A DNA stretch of 48,297 nt from Spirosoma sp. 48-14 (lineage in GTDB: Bacteria > Bacteroidota > Bacteroidia > Cytophagales > Spirosomataceae). Made by a program: the position numbers and the translations under genes. Below, one piece after another: positions 16,338 through 24,461 of the stretch. Within the stretch, counting starts at the first letter, position 1; the number at the start of each line of letters is the position of its first letter. The notes beneath the pieces are model-generated. The model did no database searches and was not told where the DNA came from. It worked only from the letters and a program-made list of their open reading frames with translations. The stretch is taken from the NCBI RefSeq assembly GCF_001898575.1, contig NZ_MKUD01000037.1, positions 74,716 to 123,012 on the forward strand, in the 5' to 3' direction.

Positions 16338-17453
16338 CTATTTATACGTTTTAGCCTCCTTGATCAACGACTTGTATTCCCCTATCGATAAAGCTTTTTT
16401 ATAATACATTTTGGCTCGGTTCGAGTCGTTGTTACGAGCAGCAATTCGGGCCAGGCCCGCATAGGCAAAAGCCAAATACTCTTTTGTATAAGGGTCGTTG
16501 TAAGGCAGTTTGAGCGATTGATTATAATACTCAGCCGCTTCTTTGTCGTCTTTATCCAGGTGCTCGGCCAGCATACCCGAAAAGGTATGATACGCCAATG
16601 GAACCAGTTTATTGGGCATCTGCTTTAACCGTTGCACATACGGCCGGGCTTCGGCATAGCGGCCCGCCAGCAGTAACGACTCTGCGTAGCTCATGGCAAA
16701 CAGCGGATTATTGGGGTACTTATCGACCAGATACTTTGTATATCCGGCAGCCTTTGCCGGGTTTGTTTCATGCTTCATCAGCAAATGCGCCAGATAATAA
16801 TTGGCCACGGGTCGCATAAAAACAGCCTTCCGGGTAGCCACATCCATCTGACGAATACCCAGCGGAATATCACCATCAGCGAAGAAAACCATAAACGGCC
16901 GAACAATCGGGTGGTCGATAGGGTAGCGTTCGACGTAGTAGTTATAGAGGCCGGTGGTGAAATAAAAATCCGGGTTCTTTTCCATCAGCTTAAACCCATC
17001 ACGCAGGTAACTATACGCCTTTTTCGACTCCCCAACGGCTTTGAGCGATTCCCCCTGATTGTTGTAGAGCATAGCCATATAACTATGGCAGGTCAGCATA
17101 AAGAAAATGGCTTCGGGATCATCTTCGTTTTTATCGAGCATTCGCTTCGATAGCTGCAAACCCTGCTCAACAGCCTGAACAAACTGAGCTGTAGCCGCTT
17201 TATTTTCGGCCAATGGCAGGTGCTGAATATCCAGTTGGGTGGCGCGTAAGACGTAGGCCGCCGGATTCTGTGGATAGCGGTTCTGTAGCTGACGGATCAG
17301 GGCATCCGACTCCGAAAACTCAAGGCTATAGATATGATCGAGGGCCTTCAGAATGGTTTGTTGAGCCAAAGGGTCGTTTATGGTCTGCGCTGGCGCCATC
17401 AGCGGGACTACAGCAACGAGCAGACTCAAAAAAATAGTTTTCAGGATGGACAA
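16338..17453 (-). CDS. Exported TPR-repeat protein
   Basis: Protein of about 370 residues built of TPR-like helical pairs: ALDHIYSLEFSESDALIRQL, YPQNPAAYVLRATQLD, then PDFYFTTGLYNYYVERYP, NYYLAHLLMKHETNPAKAAG, NPLFAMSYAESLLLAGRYAE and AFAYAGLARIAARNNDSNRA. The frame is open to 17525, but starting at TTG 17453 gives SILKTIFLSLLVAVVPLMAP followed by AQ, a standard signal peptide. It also removes a clash with the divergent M16 gene. TPR proteins scaffold protein contacts; the partner is unknown and it is probably periplasmic. No terminator is obvious within the 297-bp gap downstream. Confidence 0.75.
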   Translation of the reverse strand: MSILKTIFLSLLVAVVPLMAPAQTINDPLAQQTILKALDHIYSLEFSESDALIRQLQNRYPQNPAAYVLRATQLDIQHLPLAENKAATAQFVQAVEQGLQLSKRMLDKNEDDPEAIFFMLTCHSYMAMLYNNQGESLKAVGESKKAYSYLRDGFKLMEKNPDFYFTTGLYNYYVERYPIDHPIVRPFMVFFADGDIPLGIRQMDVATRKAVFMRPVANYYLAHLLMKHETNPAKAAGYTKYLVDKYPNNPLFAMSYAESLLLAGRYAEARPYVQRLKQMPNKLVPLAYHTFSGMLAEHLDKDDKEAAEYYNQSLKLPYNDPYTKEYLAFAYAGLARIAARNNDSNRAKMYYKKALSIGEYKSLIKEAKTYK

Positions 17454-17475
17454 AGCTGTGGGTGCGGTTATGCCG

Positions 17476-17507
17476 TTTGATTCTATACAGTCAGAAGTGT
17501 ACTTTTG
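17476..17507 (+). promoter_or_regulatory. Bacteroidota-type promoter for the M16 peptidase gene
   Basis: TTTG at 17476-17479 and TACTTTTG at 17500-17507 match the -33 (TTTG) and -7 (TAnnTTTG) elements known for the Bacteroidota primary sigma factor, with a 20-nt spacer. Transcription would begin near 17513, upstream of the ATG at 17553. This supports that ATG over the more upstream 17505. Confidence 0.65.
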
Positions 17508-17552
17508 TTCAATGCGCTTAACCAAACGAAGGTTAATTGCTATTGTTTAGCT

Positions 17553-18791
17553 ATGATTCATTACGAAGAGTTTGTTCTGGATAATGGTCTGCGGGTATTC
17601 GTCCATGAAGACGAATCGACGCCGATGGCCGTTGTCAATATTTTATACAATGTCGGTTCACGCGATGAAAACCCGTCCAAAACGGGTTTTGCCCATTTGT
17701 TTGAGCATTTGATGTTTGGGGGATCACGGCATATTCCGGTTTACGACGAACCGTTACAGAAAGTAGGGGGCGAAAACAATGCCTTCACCAGCCCCGATAT
17801 TACCAACTATTACATCACTCTGCCAGCCGCTAATCTGGAAACGGCCTTCTGGCTTGAGTCGGACCGGATGCTGAGTCTGTCTTTTGACCCACAAGTACTT
17901 GACGTACAGCAAAAAGTGGTTATTGAAGAGTTTAAACAACGCTACCTGAACCAACCTTACGGTGATGCGTGGCTCAAACTCCGGCCGCTGGCCTATCAGC
18001 AACACCCCTACCGATGGGCTACGATCGGGAAAGACATTAGCCATATCGAAGAGGCTACAATGGACGATGTCAAATCGTTTTTCTACAAATATTACCTGCC
18101 CAACAACGCCATTCTGGTCGTAGCTGGCAATGTGACTGTAGAGCAGGTCAAGCAATTGTGCACCAAATGGTTTGCTTCTATCCCGGCGGGGGAACCGTAT
18201 TTTCGCCAACTCCCAGCCGAGCCTGTCCAGACCGAAGCACGTAAGCTGGAGACCGCTGCCAAAGTACCGCTCAACAGTCTGTACAAAGTATACCACATGC
18301 CTGGTCGCTTCGACCCTGGCTTTCATACGGCCGATCTGCTGAGCGATATGCTTGGCCGGAGTAAATCGTCGCGGTTGTACCAGAAGCTCCTGCGCGACAA
18401 TCCGATGTTTAGCAGCGTAAACGCTTACATTACAGCCTCTATCGACCCAGGTTTGCTGGTCATTCAGGGCAATATCAATAAAGGCGTTTCGCTGGAAGAA
18501 GCCGATGCAGCCGTTGAAGCCATCGTTCAGGAATTTATTGACCAGCCCGTATCGGACGAAGAGCTTTCGAAGGTAAAAAATCAGGCCGAAGCGACACTGG
18601 CTTTCTCGGAAGTCGAGTTATTGAACCGCGCCATGAATTTAGCCTATGCTGCCAATGCCGGAAACCCGGATTTCGTTAATCAGGAAGCGGAACGAATTCA
18701 GGCCATAACTTCAGACGATATTCAGGCTTCGGCGCGTCAGATATTACGGAAAGAAAACTGTTCGACACTCTACTACCGGGTGGCCGAATAA
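17553..18791 (+). CDS. M16-family zinc peptidase (insulinase-like)
   Basis: 412-residue single-unit M16 protease. The inverted zinc motif HLFEH (His48, Glu51, His52) sits in GFAHLFEHLMFGGSRHI, with the downstream glutamate region VVIEEFKQRYLNQPYGDAW completing the site. The second half carries the M16_C domain (TMDDVKSFFYKYYLPNNAIL onward). No signal peptide is seen, so a cytoplasmic or unconventional location is likely. M16 enzymes of this size often act with an inactive partner encoded next door, but none is present. The ATG is supported by the promoter at 17476-17507. The MNT gene begins only 12 bp after the stop. Confidence 0.9.
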   Translation: MIHYEEFVLDNGLRVFVHEDESTPMAVVNILYNVGSRDENPSKTGFAHLFEHLMFGGSRHIPVYDEPLQKVGGENNAFTSPDITNYYITLPAANLETAFWLESDRMLSLSFDPQVLDVQQKVVIEEFKQRYLNQPYGDAWLKLRPLAYQQHPYRWATIGKDISHIEEATMDDVKSFFYKYYLPNNAILVVAGNVTVEQVKQLCTKWFASIPAGEPYFRQLPAEPVQTEARKLETAAKVPLNSLYKVYHMPGRFDPGFHTADLLSDMLGRSKSSRLYQKLLRDNPMFSSVNAYITASIDPGLLVIQGNINKGVSLEEADAAVEAIVQEFIDQPVSDEELSKVKNQAEATLAFSEVELLNRAMNLAYAANAGNPDFVNQEAERIQAITSDDIQASARQILRKENCSTLYYRVAE

Positions 18792-18803
18792 ACCAGCTTT
18801 TGT

Positions 18804-19157
18804 ATGAACGCCACTTCGTTGCCACAGATACTCAGTCCAAACCAGCTACAAGCCTTATCGCAGGATGTAAAGCAGTCCCTCATGGAGCTTTATGGAGGCC
18901 GACTCAATCGGATCGTTTTGTATGGCTCCTACGCCCGTGGCGATTTCCATGCAGAGTCCGACGTAGACTATATGGTGGTACTCAATGATGAGGAGGTGAA
19001 ACCAGGCCAGGAGATCCGTTACATGATTGACCGAGTTTATGATCTTTCCGATGCACATCATACGTTAATTTCCGTCAAACCGGCTTCGTTAAAAAAATAC
19101 CTTCATTCCGACTTATTTCTTTACCAGAACGCCCGACGCGAAGGAAAAATAATATGA
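18804..19157 (+). CDS. MNT-domain nucleotidyltransferase, antitoxin-like (MntA type)
   Basis: 117-residue minimal nucleotidyltransferase. The active-site motif GSx10DxD is exact: GSYARGDFHAESDVD, with both metal-binding aspartates. In type VII toxin-antitoxin systems the MNT protein adds AMP to the HEPN toxin and silences it. The stop overlaps the start of the HEPN gene by 4 bp (ATGA), typical of translational coupling in these pairs. It follows the M16 gene by 12 bp and could be read from that promoter. Confidence 0.85.
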   Translation: MNATSLPQILSPNQLQALSQDVKQSLMELYGGRLNRIVLYGSYARGDFHAESDVDYMVVLNDEEVKPGQEIRYMIDRVYDLSDAHHTLISVKPASLKKYLHSDLFLYQNARREGKII

Positions 19158-19546
19158 GTGGAAATGTGTATACGTATATGCTTCTGGCTGAGGAGTGCCT
19201 GAGAGATGCCCGGTATTTGTTACAGAACGAGAGTTACCGAAGTGCAACCGTACGGGCTTATTATGCTTATTTCGACGCTGTTAGGGCACTACTTGCCACC
19301 AAGAACATATCCAGCAAGTCGCACTCATCCATAAAAATGTTATTCGGTGAACACTTTGTTCAAACGGGTATTTTCGAACGAGCTGATGCTAAAGATTTTC
19401 ACAAACTATTTTTGCTACGACAAAATAGTGATTACGATGCAGATGAGGAGATTACTGAACTAGACGCCCAAGATGCTGTCGAAACAGCATCCGAATTTAT
19501 TCTTCAGGTCGAAGCCTATCTTCGGCAAACTAATTTTGTTTCATGA
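19154..19546 (+). CDS. HEPN-domain protein, toxin-like (HepT / UPF0332 type)
   Basis: 130-residue helical HEPN protein: LAEECLRDARYLLQNESYRS, then TVRAYYAYFDAVRALLATKN, SHSSIKMLFGEHFVQTGIFE and LFLLRQNSDYDADEEITELD. The usual RNase motif Rx4-6H is replaced by RQNSDY, as in the R-x3-DY subgroup of UPF0332-like HEPN proteins. Ribonuclease activity is therefore uncertain. It is translationally coupled to the MNT gene upstream and overlaps ispF downstream by 4 bp (ATGA). Confidence 0.82.
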   Translation: MSGNVYTYMLLAEECLRDARYLLQNESYRSATVRAYYAYFDAVRALLATKNISSKSHSSIKMLFGEHFVQTGIFERADAKDFHKLFLLRQNSDYDADEEITELDAQDAVETASEFILQVEAYLRQTNFVS

Positions 19547-20019
19547 AAATTCGCGTAGGACAAGGGTACGACGTTCATCGGCTGGAGGAAGGTCGTCCGT
19601 TCTGGCTCGGTGGCATTCAGATTCCGAGTACGTTTGGGCCGGTTGGTCATTCGGATGCCGATGTAGTCTGTCATGTATTGTGCGACGCTCTGCTGGGTGC
19701 GGCCAACATGCGGAACATCGGCTACCATTTTTCTGACAAAGACCCACGCTGGAAAGGTGTCGATAGTAAAATTCTGCTGGCTGAAGTGCTGCGGATGGTA
19801 CGGGAAGCTGGCTATGAAGTCTCAAACGTCGACGTAACCGTGGTGTTGCAGGAACCCAAACTAAACCCACACATACCAGCTATGAAAACTTGCCTGGCCG
19901 GAGTAATGGCCATTCCTGAAGACGATATTTCGATTAAAGCCACTACCTCCGAACACATCGGCTTCGTGGGACGGGGCGAAGGCATTGCAGCCCATTGTGT
20001 GGCGTTAATTTTTCGCTGA
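19543..20019 (+). CDS. ispF: 2-C-methyl-D-erythritol 2,4-cyclodiphosphate synthase
   Basis: Zinc enzyme of the MEP isoprenoid pathway; it cyclises CDP-ME 2-phosphate to ME-cPP with loss of CMP. The 158-residue length is typical. Zinc ligands Asp10 and His12 lie in GYDVHR, and His44 in GHSDADVVCHVLCDALLGA. Further family motifs are GYHFSDKDPRWKG and SIKATTSEHIGFVGRGEGIA. Its ATG lies inside the last codons of the HEPN gene (ATGA overlap), so an essential housekeeping gene is translated from the end of a toxin-antitoxin-like pair. Confidence 0.96.
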   Translation: MKIRVGQGYDVHRLEEGRPFWLGGIQIPSTFGPVGHSDADVVCHVLCDALLGAANMRNIGYHFSDKDPRWKGVDSKILLAEVLRMVREAGYEVSNVDVTVVLQEPKLNPHIPAMKTCLAGVMAIPEDDISIKATTSEHIGFVGRGEGIAAHCVALIFR

Positions 20020-20079
20020 TTTTTATTCGTATCTTGTTACCCGACGAATGAAGCCCCGCTTCGTCAACCTGATAACCTA

Positions 20080-21231
20080 ATGAATATGACTTCTTCTTTA
20101 CGACCAATTGTTGGCCAAGCTATCGGCTTTGCCTTCTCCCTGTTCAGTTTGTCGGTTATAGCGCAACCCAAACCGGCCGATATGCCGCTGGGCTTTGAGG
20201 AATACGACCCCGTTTCGACTCTGAAAGTCCCCGAACACAAGCTTACCCGATCTAAGTATCCGTTTATTGACGTACACAACCACCAGTTTCAGATGGACAA
20301 GGAGGATTTGCGTAAACTCCTCTCCCAGATGGACAGCCTGAACATGGGTCTAATGGTTAATCTGAGTGGACGTGGATTTGCCGATAACCAGACGGCAAGC
20401 ACGAAATTCTTCGACGATGCTCTGACCAATATCCAGAAAACGAACCCCAAACGCCTAGTGCTGTTTACGAACATCAATTTTTCGAACGTAAACGATAAAG
20501 GCTGGACCGAACAGGCGGTCAAAATTCTGGAAGAAGACGTAAAAAAAGGAGCCAAAGGGCTGAAAATCTACAAAAGTCTGGGCTTCAGCGTTAAAGACGA
20601 CAAAGGCAATCGGGTTCGGGTTGATGATCCACGACTTGATCCTATCTGGGCGAAATGTGGGCAGTTGGGGATTCCGGTACTGATTCATACCGCCGACCCC
20701 AAATCGTTCTGGGACCCGATGGACCGCTACAACGAACGCTGGCTTGAGCTTAAACTCCACGCCGGTCGCAAGCGGGGGCCAAATGATCCCGTACCCTGGG
20801 ACCAACTGATTACCGAACAGCACAATGTGTTTCGAAAACATCCGAAAACAACGTTCATTGCCGCGCACATGGGCTGGTATCCGAACGACCTGAGAAAGCT
20901 GGATAGTCTGATGACTGTTTTCCCGAACATGAACGTCGAGATCGGGGCTGTCATCGCGGAGTTAGGCCGTCAGCCACGAGCCAGTCGTAAATTTTTCGAG
21001 AAGTATCAGGACCGGATTCTGTTTGGCAAAGACAGTTGGGTACCCAGTGAATACGCCACCTATTTCCGGGTGCTGGAAACCGACGACGAGTACTTCCCCT
21101 ACCACAAAAAGTACCACGCTTTCTGGCGGATGTATGGCATGGGTCTGCCCGACGAAGTGCTGAAAAAAGTGTATTACAAAAATGCATTACGGATCATTCC
21201 CGGCCTGGACAAAAGCCAGTTTCCCAACTAA
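20080..21231 (+). CDS. Exported amidohydrolase (COG2159-like metal-dependent hydrolase)
   Basis: 383 residues with an N-terminal signal (IGFAFSLFSLSVIAQPKPAD). The TIM-barrel amidohydrolase core begins with the metal motif HNH at His66 and His68 (YPFIDVHNHQF). It continues with GAKGLKIYKSLGFSVKD, GIPVLIHTADP (third metal His), FIAAHMGWYPNDLRKL and ILFGKDSW. This matches amidohydrolase_2-type enzymes, which hydrolyse or decarboxylate small substrates. The substrate is not indicated. It may be co-transcribed with the following dipeptide epimerase, though a large palindrome lies between them. Confidence 0.82.
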   Translation: MNMTSSLRPIVGQAIGFAFSLFSLSVIAQPKPADMPLGFEEYDPVSTLKVPEHKLTRSKYPFIDVHNHQFQMDKEDLRKLLSQMDSLNMGLMVNLSGRGFADNQTASTKFFDDALTNIQKTNPKRLVLFTNINFSNVNDKGWTEQAVKILEEDVKKGAKGLKIYKSLGFSVKDDKGNRVRVDDPRLDPIWAKCGQLGIPVLIHTADPKSFWDPMDRYNERWLELKLHAGRKRGPNDPVPWDQLITEQHNVFRKHPKTTFIAAHMGWYPNDLRKLDSLMTVFPNMNVEIGAVIAELGRQPRASRKFFEKYQDRILFGKDSWVPSEYATYFRVLETDDEYFPYHKKYHAFWRMYGMGLPDEVLKKVYYKNALRIIPGLDKSQFPN

Positions 21232-21250
21232 TTTTTAAATGCAGAGGAGA

Positions 21251-21307
21251 CAGAGATTTCACAGCGAGTACACTGAGAAAATTTCTGTGCTCGCTGTGAA
21301 ATCTCTG
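21251..21307. repeat. Intergenic palindromic repeat (long hairpin)
   Basis: CAGAGATTTCACAGCGAG at 21251-21268 is perfectly complementary to 21290-21307, and the stem extends inward by four more pairs including one G-U. Palindromes of this 'CAGAG...CTCTG' type occur as dispersed intergenic repeats in many bacteria, so this may be a REP/MITE-like element rather than a terminator. It has no T run. Confidence 0.65.
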
Positions 21308-21320
21308 TGTTTGAAGGGCA

Positions 21321-22424
21321 ATGAAAATCACCGCCATCCACCTGTATCGCTACGACATTCCGCTGAAAGCGCCTATTGCCATTTCGCTAGGCACGATTGA
21401 GCATGCCCGGAACATGCTGGTTGAAATCCAGACGGATGAAAGCATTACGGGCTGGGGCGAAGGCTCGCCCTTCTGGATGATCGTTGGCGAAACCCAGGAA
21501 TCAGGATTAGCAGCAGCCAAGGACATGGCCAAACTGCTATTGGGCCTCAATCCGCTCGATATCGAAGGATGCCTGACTACCATAACCCGCTACTTACCCG
21601 GCCATGTCACAACCCGCTCTGCATTCGATATGGCGTTGTACGACATTGCTGCCAAAGCGGCCCGAATGCCTCTTTATCAGTTTCTGGGTGGCTCGAAACG
21701 GCAGCTCGTTACGGACGAAACTATTTACATCAACGCGCCCGAACGCATGGTTGAAGACGCCCTCCGTATCCAGGCCAAGGGAGCAGATGCCATCAAAGTG
21801 AAGCTGGGCACCAATCTTCACGACGATATTAAGCGGGTAGAAGCCATTCGAAACGCCATTGGCGATACCATTCCCATCCGAACCGATGCCAATCAGGGCT
21901 GGGATGTGATAACCGCATCGGGCGTACTACGAGCCATCGGTAGCTGGAATGTACAGTACTGCGAACAACCCATTAAACGACATGATATTGCAGGTCTACG
22001 TCGAATCCGCCAAACCTCGACCGTGCCGATCATGGCCGACGAAAGCCTGTTCGACGCTACCGATGCGATTCGGCTGATTCGTGACGAAGCGGTCGATTAT
22101 TTCAACATTAAGCTATCGAAAAGTGGCGGAATCTGGGAAGCACTTAAGATCAATGCCATTGCCGAATCGGCTGGTGTTCCCTGCATGATCGGTTGTATGT
22201 CGGAGTCCAGGCTGGCGCTAACGGCCAACGCCCATTTTGCATCCGCTCGTCAGAATGTGCGGTTTTATGATTTAGATGCCTGTTTCGAGCATGCCATCGA
22301 TCCGATTTATGGAGGCATTACGTACAACGGCTACCAGATCGATCTACCCGAAACGCCGGGTATTGGTGCCGAAGTGGACACCGACTTTTTGAAAGGCTGC
22401 CAGAAAATAACAATCGAATTGTAA
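21321..22424 (+). CDS. Dipeptide epimerase, L-Ala-D/L-Glu epimerase type (enolase superfamily)
   Basis: 367 residues, cytoplasmic. It has the catalytic layout of the muconate-lactonizing subgroup: Lys159 and Lys161 (AIKVKLG), metal ligands Asp189 (DANQGW), Glu215 (CEQP) and Asp240 (ADES), and the opposite base at Lys264 or Lys267 (IKLSKSGG). The DLD pair at 317-319 (FYDLDACFEH) is the mark of dipeptide epimerases, which bind the substrate amino group there. The known L-Ala-D-Glu epimerases recycle murein peptides, which would fit the transglycosylases elsewhere in the window, but the dipeptide specificity here is inferred. Confidence 0.88.
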   Translation: MKITAIHLYRYDIPLKAPIAISLGTIEHARNMLVEIQTDESITGWGEGSPFWMIVGETQESGLAAAKDMAKLLLGLNPLDIEGCLTTITRYLPGHVTTRSAFDMALYDIAAKAARMPLYQFLGGSKRQLVTDETIYINAPERMVEDALRIQAKGADAIKVKLGTNLHDDIKRVEAIRNAIGDTIPIRTDANQGWDVITASGVLRAIGSWNVQYCEQPIKRHDIAGLRRIRQTSTVPIMADESLFDATDAIRLIRDEAVDYFNIKLSKSGGIWEALKINAIAESAGVPCMIGCMSESRLALTANAHFASARQNVRFYDLDACFEHAIDPIYGGITYNGYQIDLPETPGIGAEVDTDFLKGCQKITIEL

Positions 22425-22479
22425 CGCGGGAAGAAACCCGCAACTAGGTACTTCCAATCGCGGGCTCCCTCCCGCGTTA
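22422..22479. repeat. Second intergenic palindrome, overlapping the epimerase stop codon
   Basis: TAACGCGGGA at 22422-22431 (containing the TAA stop) pairs with TCCCGCGTTA at 22470-22479. An inner stem CCCGC/GCGGG (22437-22441 and 22460-22464) adds a second helix. GC-rich, without a T run. Like the palindrome at 21251 it may be a dispersed repeat; it can also protect or end the epimerase transcript. Confidence 0.6.
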
Positions 22480-22484
22480 CCTGT

Positions 22485-23045
22485 ATGCAAATCACCACCG
22501 TCCAATCAGATGCCGACGTTCAGGGTATTCTGGCTCTTCAGCAAAAAAACCTGCGCAAAAATGTCCCGCTCCATGTACAGGTCGATCAGGGGTTTGTAAC
22601 AGTTGAGCATGATCCGGTCGTATTGACCCGTATGAATGAATCGGCTCCCAGCGTCATTGCCAAAGATGGCGATACAGTTGTAGGATATGCGCTGACAATG
22701 CTGCCGGAATTTGGAACCGATGTGCCGGAGCTGCTGCCCTTGTTTGACCTGATCAACAACCTAACCTACGAAGGAAAACCTATACATGACTATGCCTGGT
22801 ATGTGATGGGTCAGGTTTGCGTAGCCGATGGGTATCGGGGACAAAAAATTTTCGACCGGATGTTCCAGCATCATCGCGACGTATATGGCAATCGCTTTCG
22901 CCTGCTGATCACCGATATTTCGGCCAATAACAGCCGCTCCTTACGCGCTCACCACCGGGTCGGCTTCGAGTCGATTCACGAGTTTTATGACCCGGCCATT
23001 GGCGAAACCTGGGTAGTGGTAGCCTGGGATTTCAGAAAGGAGTAA
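22485..23045 (+). CDS. GNAT-family acetyltransferase
   Basis: 186 residues with a GNAT fold: HDPVVLTRMNESAPSVIAKD, then VVGYALTMLPEF, the strand MGQVCVADGYRGQKIFDRMF whose Q/R-G-x-G-like loop binds acetyl-CoA, and SANNSRSLRAHHRVGFESIH. It closely follows the epimerase (60 bp) and precedes the serine hydrolase by 54 bp, so the three may form one unit. The substrate is unknown. An amino-acid or peptide substrate is possible given the neighbours, but this is only an inference. Confidence 0.82.
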   Translation: MQITTVQSDADVQGILALQQKNLRKNVPLHVQVDQGFVTVEHDPVVLTRMNESAPSVIAKDGDTVVGYALTMLPEFGTDVPELLPLFDLINNLTYEGKPIHDYAWYVMGQVCVADGYRGQKIFDRMFQHHRDVYGNRFRLLITDISANNSRSLRAHHRVGFESIHEFYDPAIGETWVVVAWDFRKE

Positions 23046-23099
23046 ATTGGCCGCTGAACAATGACCAATAGCCAGTCTGACGATTGGCCCAACTAAACC

Positions 23100-24383
23100 A
23101 TGCGCCTGCTCATTCTCTTCGTAATTAGTGTCACCTCAGTGGTGGCCCAACCCTTACCCCAAACCTTCACCCCTGCCAAATCGGCCGCTGACGCGGGCTT
23201 TTCGGCCGACCGACTAAAACGGTTAGACACCTGGTTACAGGGCCTCATCGACCAGGGTATAGCACCTAATGCAGTTACATTTGTAGCTCATAAAGGCAAA
23301 GTAGTCCATTATAAAGCGTTTGGATACAGAAACTTAGCCAAGAAAACGCCGTTGCAACGCGATGACCTTTACCGAATTGCCTCGCAGTCGAAAGCCATCA
23401 CGACCACCACATTGATGACGCTATTCGAGGAGGAAAAGTTTTTGCTCGACGATCCAATCTCAAAGTATATTCCTGCCTTTAAGAACCCGACAGTGCTGGT
23501 GCGGTACGATAAAAAAGACCCGGTTGGTGGCACCTACGAAACACGTCCGGCAAAAAGCGAAATTACCATCCGGCAATTGCTGAGCCACAATGCGGGTATT
23601 CCGTATGAACACCCCCTTGATGGCCGACCAGAATTTAAAGTACCTTTCTTCAATTCAATGGCGCCCGATAAACTCGAGGATGCGATCAATAAACTAGCCA
23701 AACGCCCACTCCTGCGCGATCCGGGGACCGACTCTACCGGCGCTGGATTTACGTATGGCCTAAATACCGACATCCTTGGCCGACTGGTCGAAGTCCTGTC
23801 CGGCAAACCGCTAGACGTTGCTATGCGGGAGCGCGTACTGGAGCCGCTGGGTATGACCGACACCTATTTTTACCTGCCCGACAGCAAAGCCAGCCGACTG
23901 GTCGAACTGTACGAAAAATCGAGTATGGATAAGCCGCTCACCTTGCACACAAACGAAGCCTATCGAAATTCGTCTATTTCAGGCGCCAAAACGTATTTTT
24001 CGGGAGGGGCGGGATTAATCAGTTCGGTAGAAGATTACGCCAAACTTTGCCAGATGTTGCTGAATGGCGGCACCTTCAACAACAAACGAATTCTGGGGCG
24101 TAAAACGGTCGAAATGATGCTTCGAAACCAGATTGGGGCTGCTGAAGTATGGGATCGGAAAGACAAATTTGGCCTCGGCTTCCAACTGATTACCGAGAAC
24201 TCCCATTATGGTGATCAGGCGACACCCGGATCGTTTACCTGGGGCGGTATGTATTGCTCCGAATTCACCATTGACCCTAAAGAAGAACTTATCCTGCTCA
24301 TTTTTACCAATGTGCAGCCCTACGCTTACTATAGTGATTTTGTGAAGAAATTTAGGATTGCCGTTTATCAGGCACTTGATTAA
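23100..24383 (+). CDS. Exported serine hydrolase, class C beta-lactamase/PBP-like
   Basis: 427 residues with a signal peptide (RLLILFVISVTSVVAQPLPQ). The SxxK nucleophile motif is Ser95-x-x-Lys98 (YRIASQSKAITTTTLMTLFE). The second motif Tyr is in FTYGLNTDILGRLVEVLSGK, and a third-motif-like strand is GSFTWGGMYCSEFTIDP; a classical KTG is not evident. Proteins of this family are esterases, D-amino peptidases or lactamases, so beta-lactam resistance should not be assumed. A shared terminator follows. Confidence 0.88.
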   Translation: MRLLILFVISVTSVVAQPLPQTFTPAKSAADAGFSADRLKRLDTWLQGLIDQGIAPNAVTFVAHKGKVVHYKAFGYRNLAKKTPLQRDDLYRIASQSKAITTTTLMTLFEEEKFLLDDPISKYIPAFKNPTVLVRYDKKDPVGGTYETRPAKSEITIRQLLSHNAGIPYEHPLDGRPEFKVPFFNSMAPDKLEDAINKLAKRPLLRDPGTDSTGAGFTYGLNTDILGRLVEVLSGKPLDVAMRERVLEPLGMTDTYFYLPDSKASRLVELYEKSSMDKPLTLHTNEAYRNSSISGAKTYFSGGAGLISSVEDYAKLCQMLLNGGTFNNKRILGRKTVEMMLRNQIGAAEVWDRKDKFGLGFQLITENSHYGDQATPGSFTWGGMYCSEFTIDPKEELILLIFTNVQPYAYYSDFVKKFRIAVYQALD

Positions 24384-24418
24384 CTGATTCTCAGCAAAAC
24401 TGGGCAATAGAAATTGTT

Positions 24419-24450
24419 TTATCAGAGGGAAGATAGCTTCCCTCTGATAA
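24419..24450. terminator. Shared hairpin between the serine hydrolase gene and the small leader-peptide ORF
   Basis: TTATCAGAGGGAAG at 24419-24432 pairs perfectly with CTTCCCTCTGATAA at 24437-24450, with a 4-nt loop. It is 35 bp past the plus-strand stop and 11 bp past the stop of the minus-strand ORF at 24462-24563. It can serve both. Confidence 0.7.
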
Positions 24451-24461
24451 GCAGATAACCA

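Noticed and set aside
17505..17525. Overlapping divergent starts of the TPR and M16 genes
   Set aside because: Signal peptide position, family starts and the promoter place the real starts at 17453 and 17553.
23100..24383. Beta-lactam resistance gene
   Set aside because: SxxK serine hydrolase without a clear KTG motif; the family is broad and resistance cannot be inferred.
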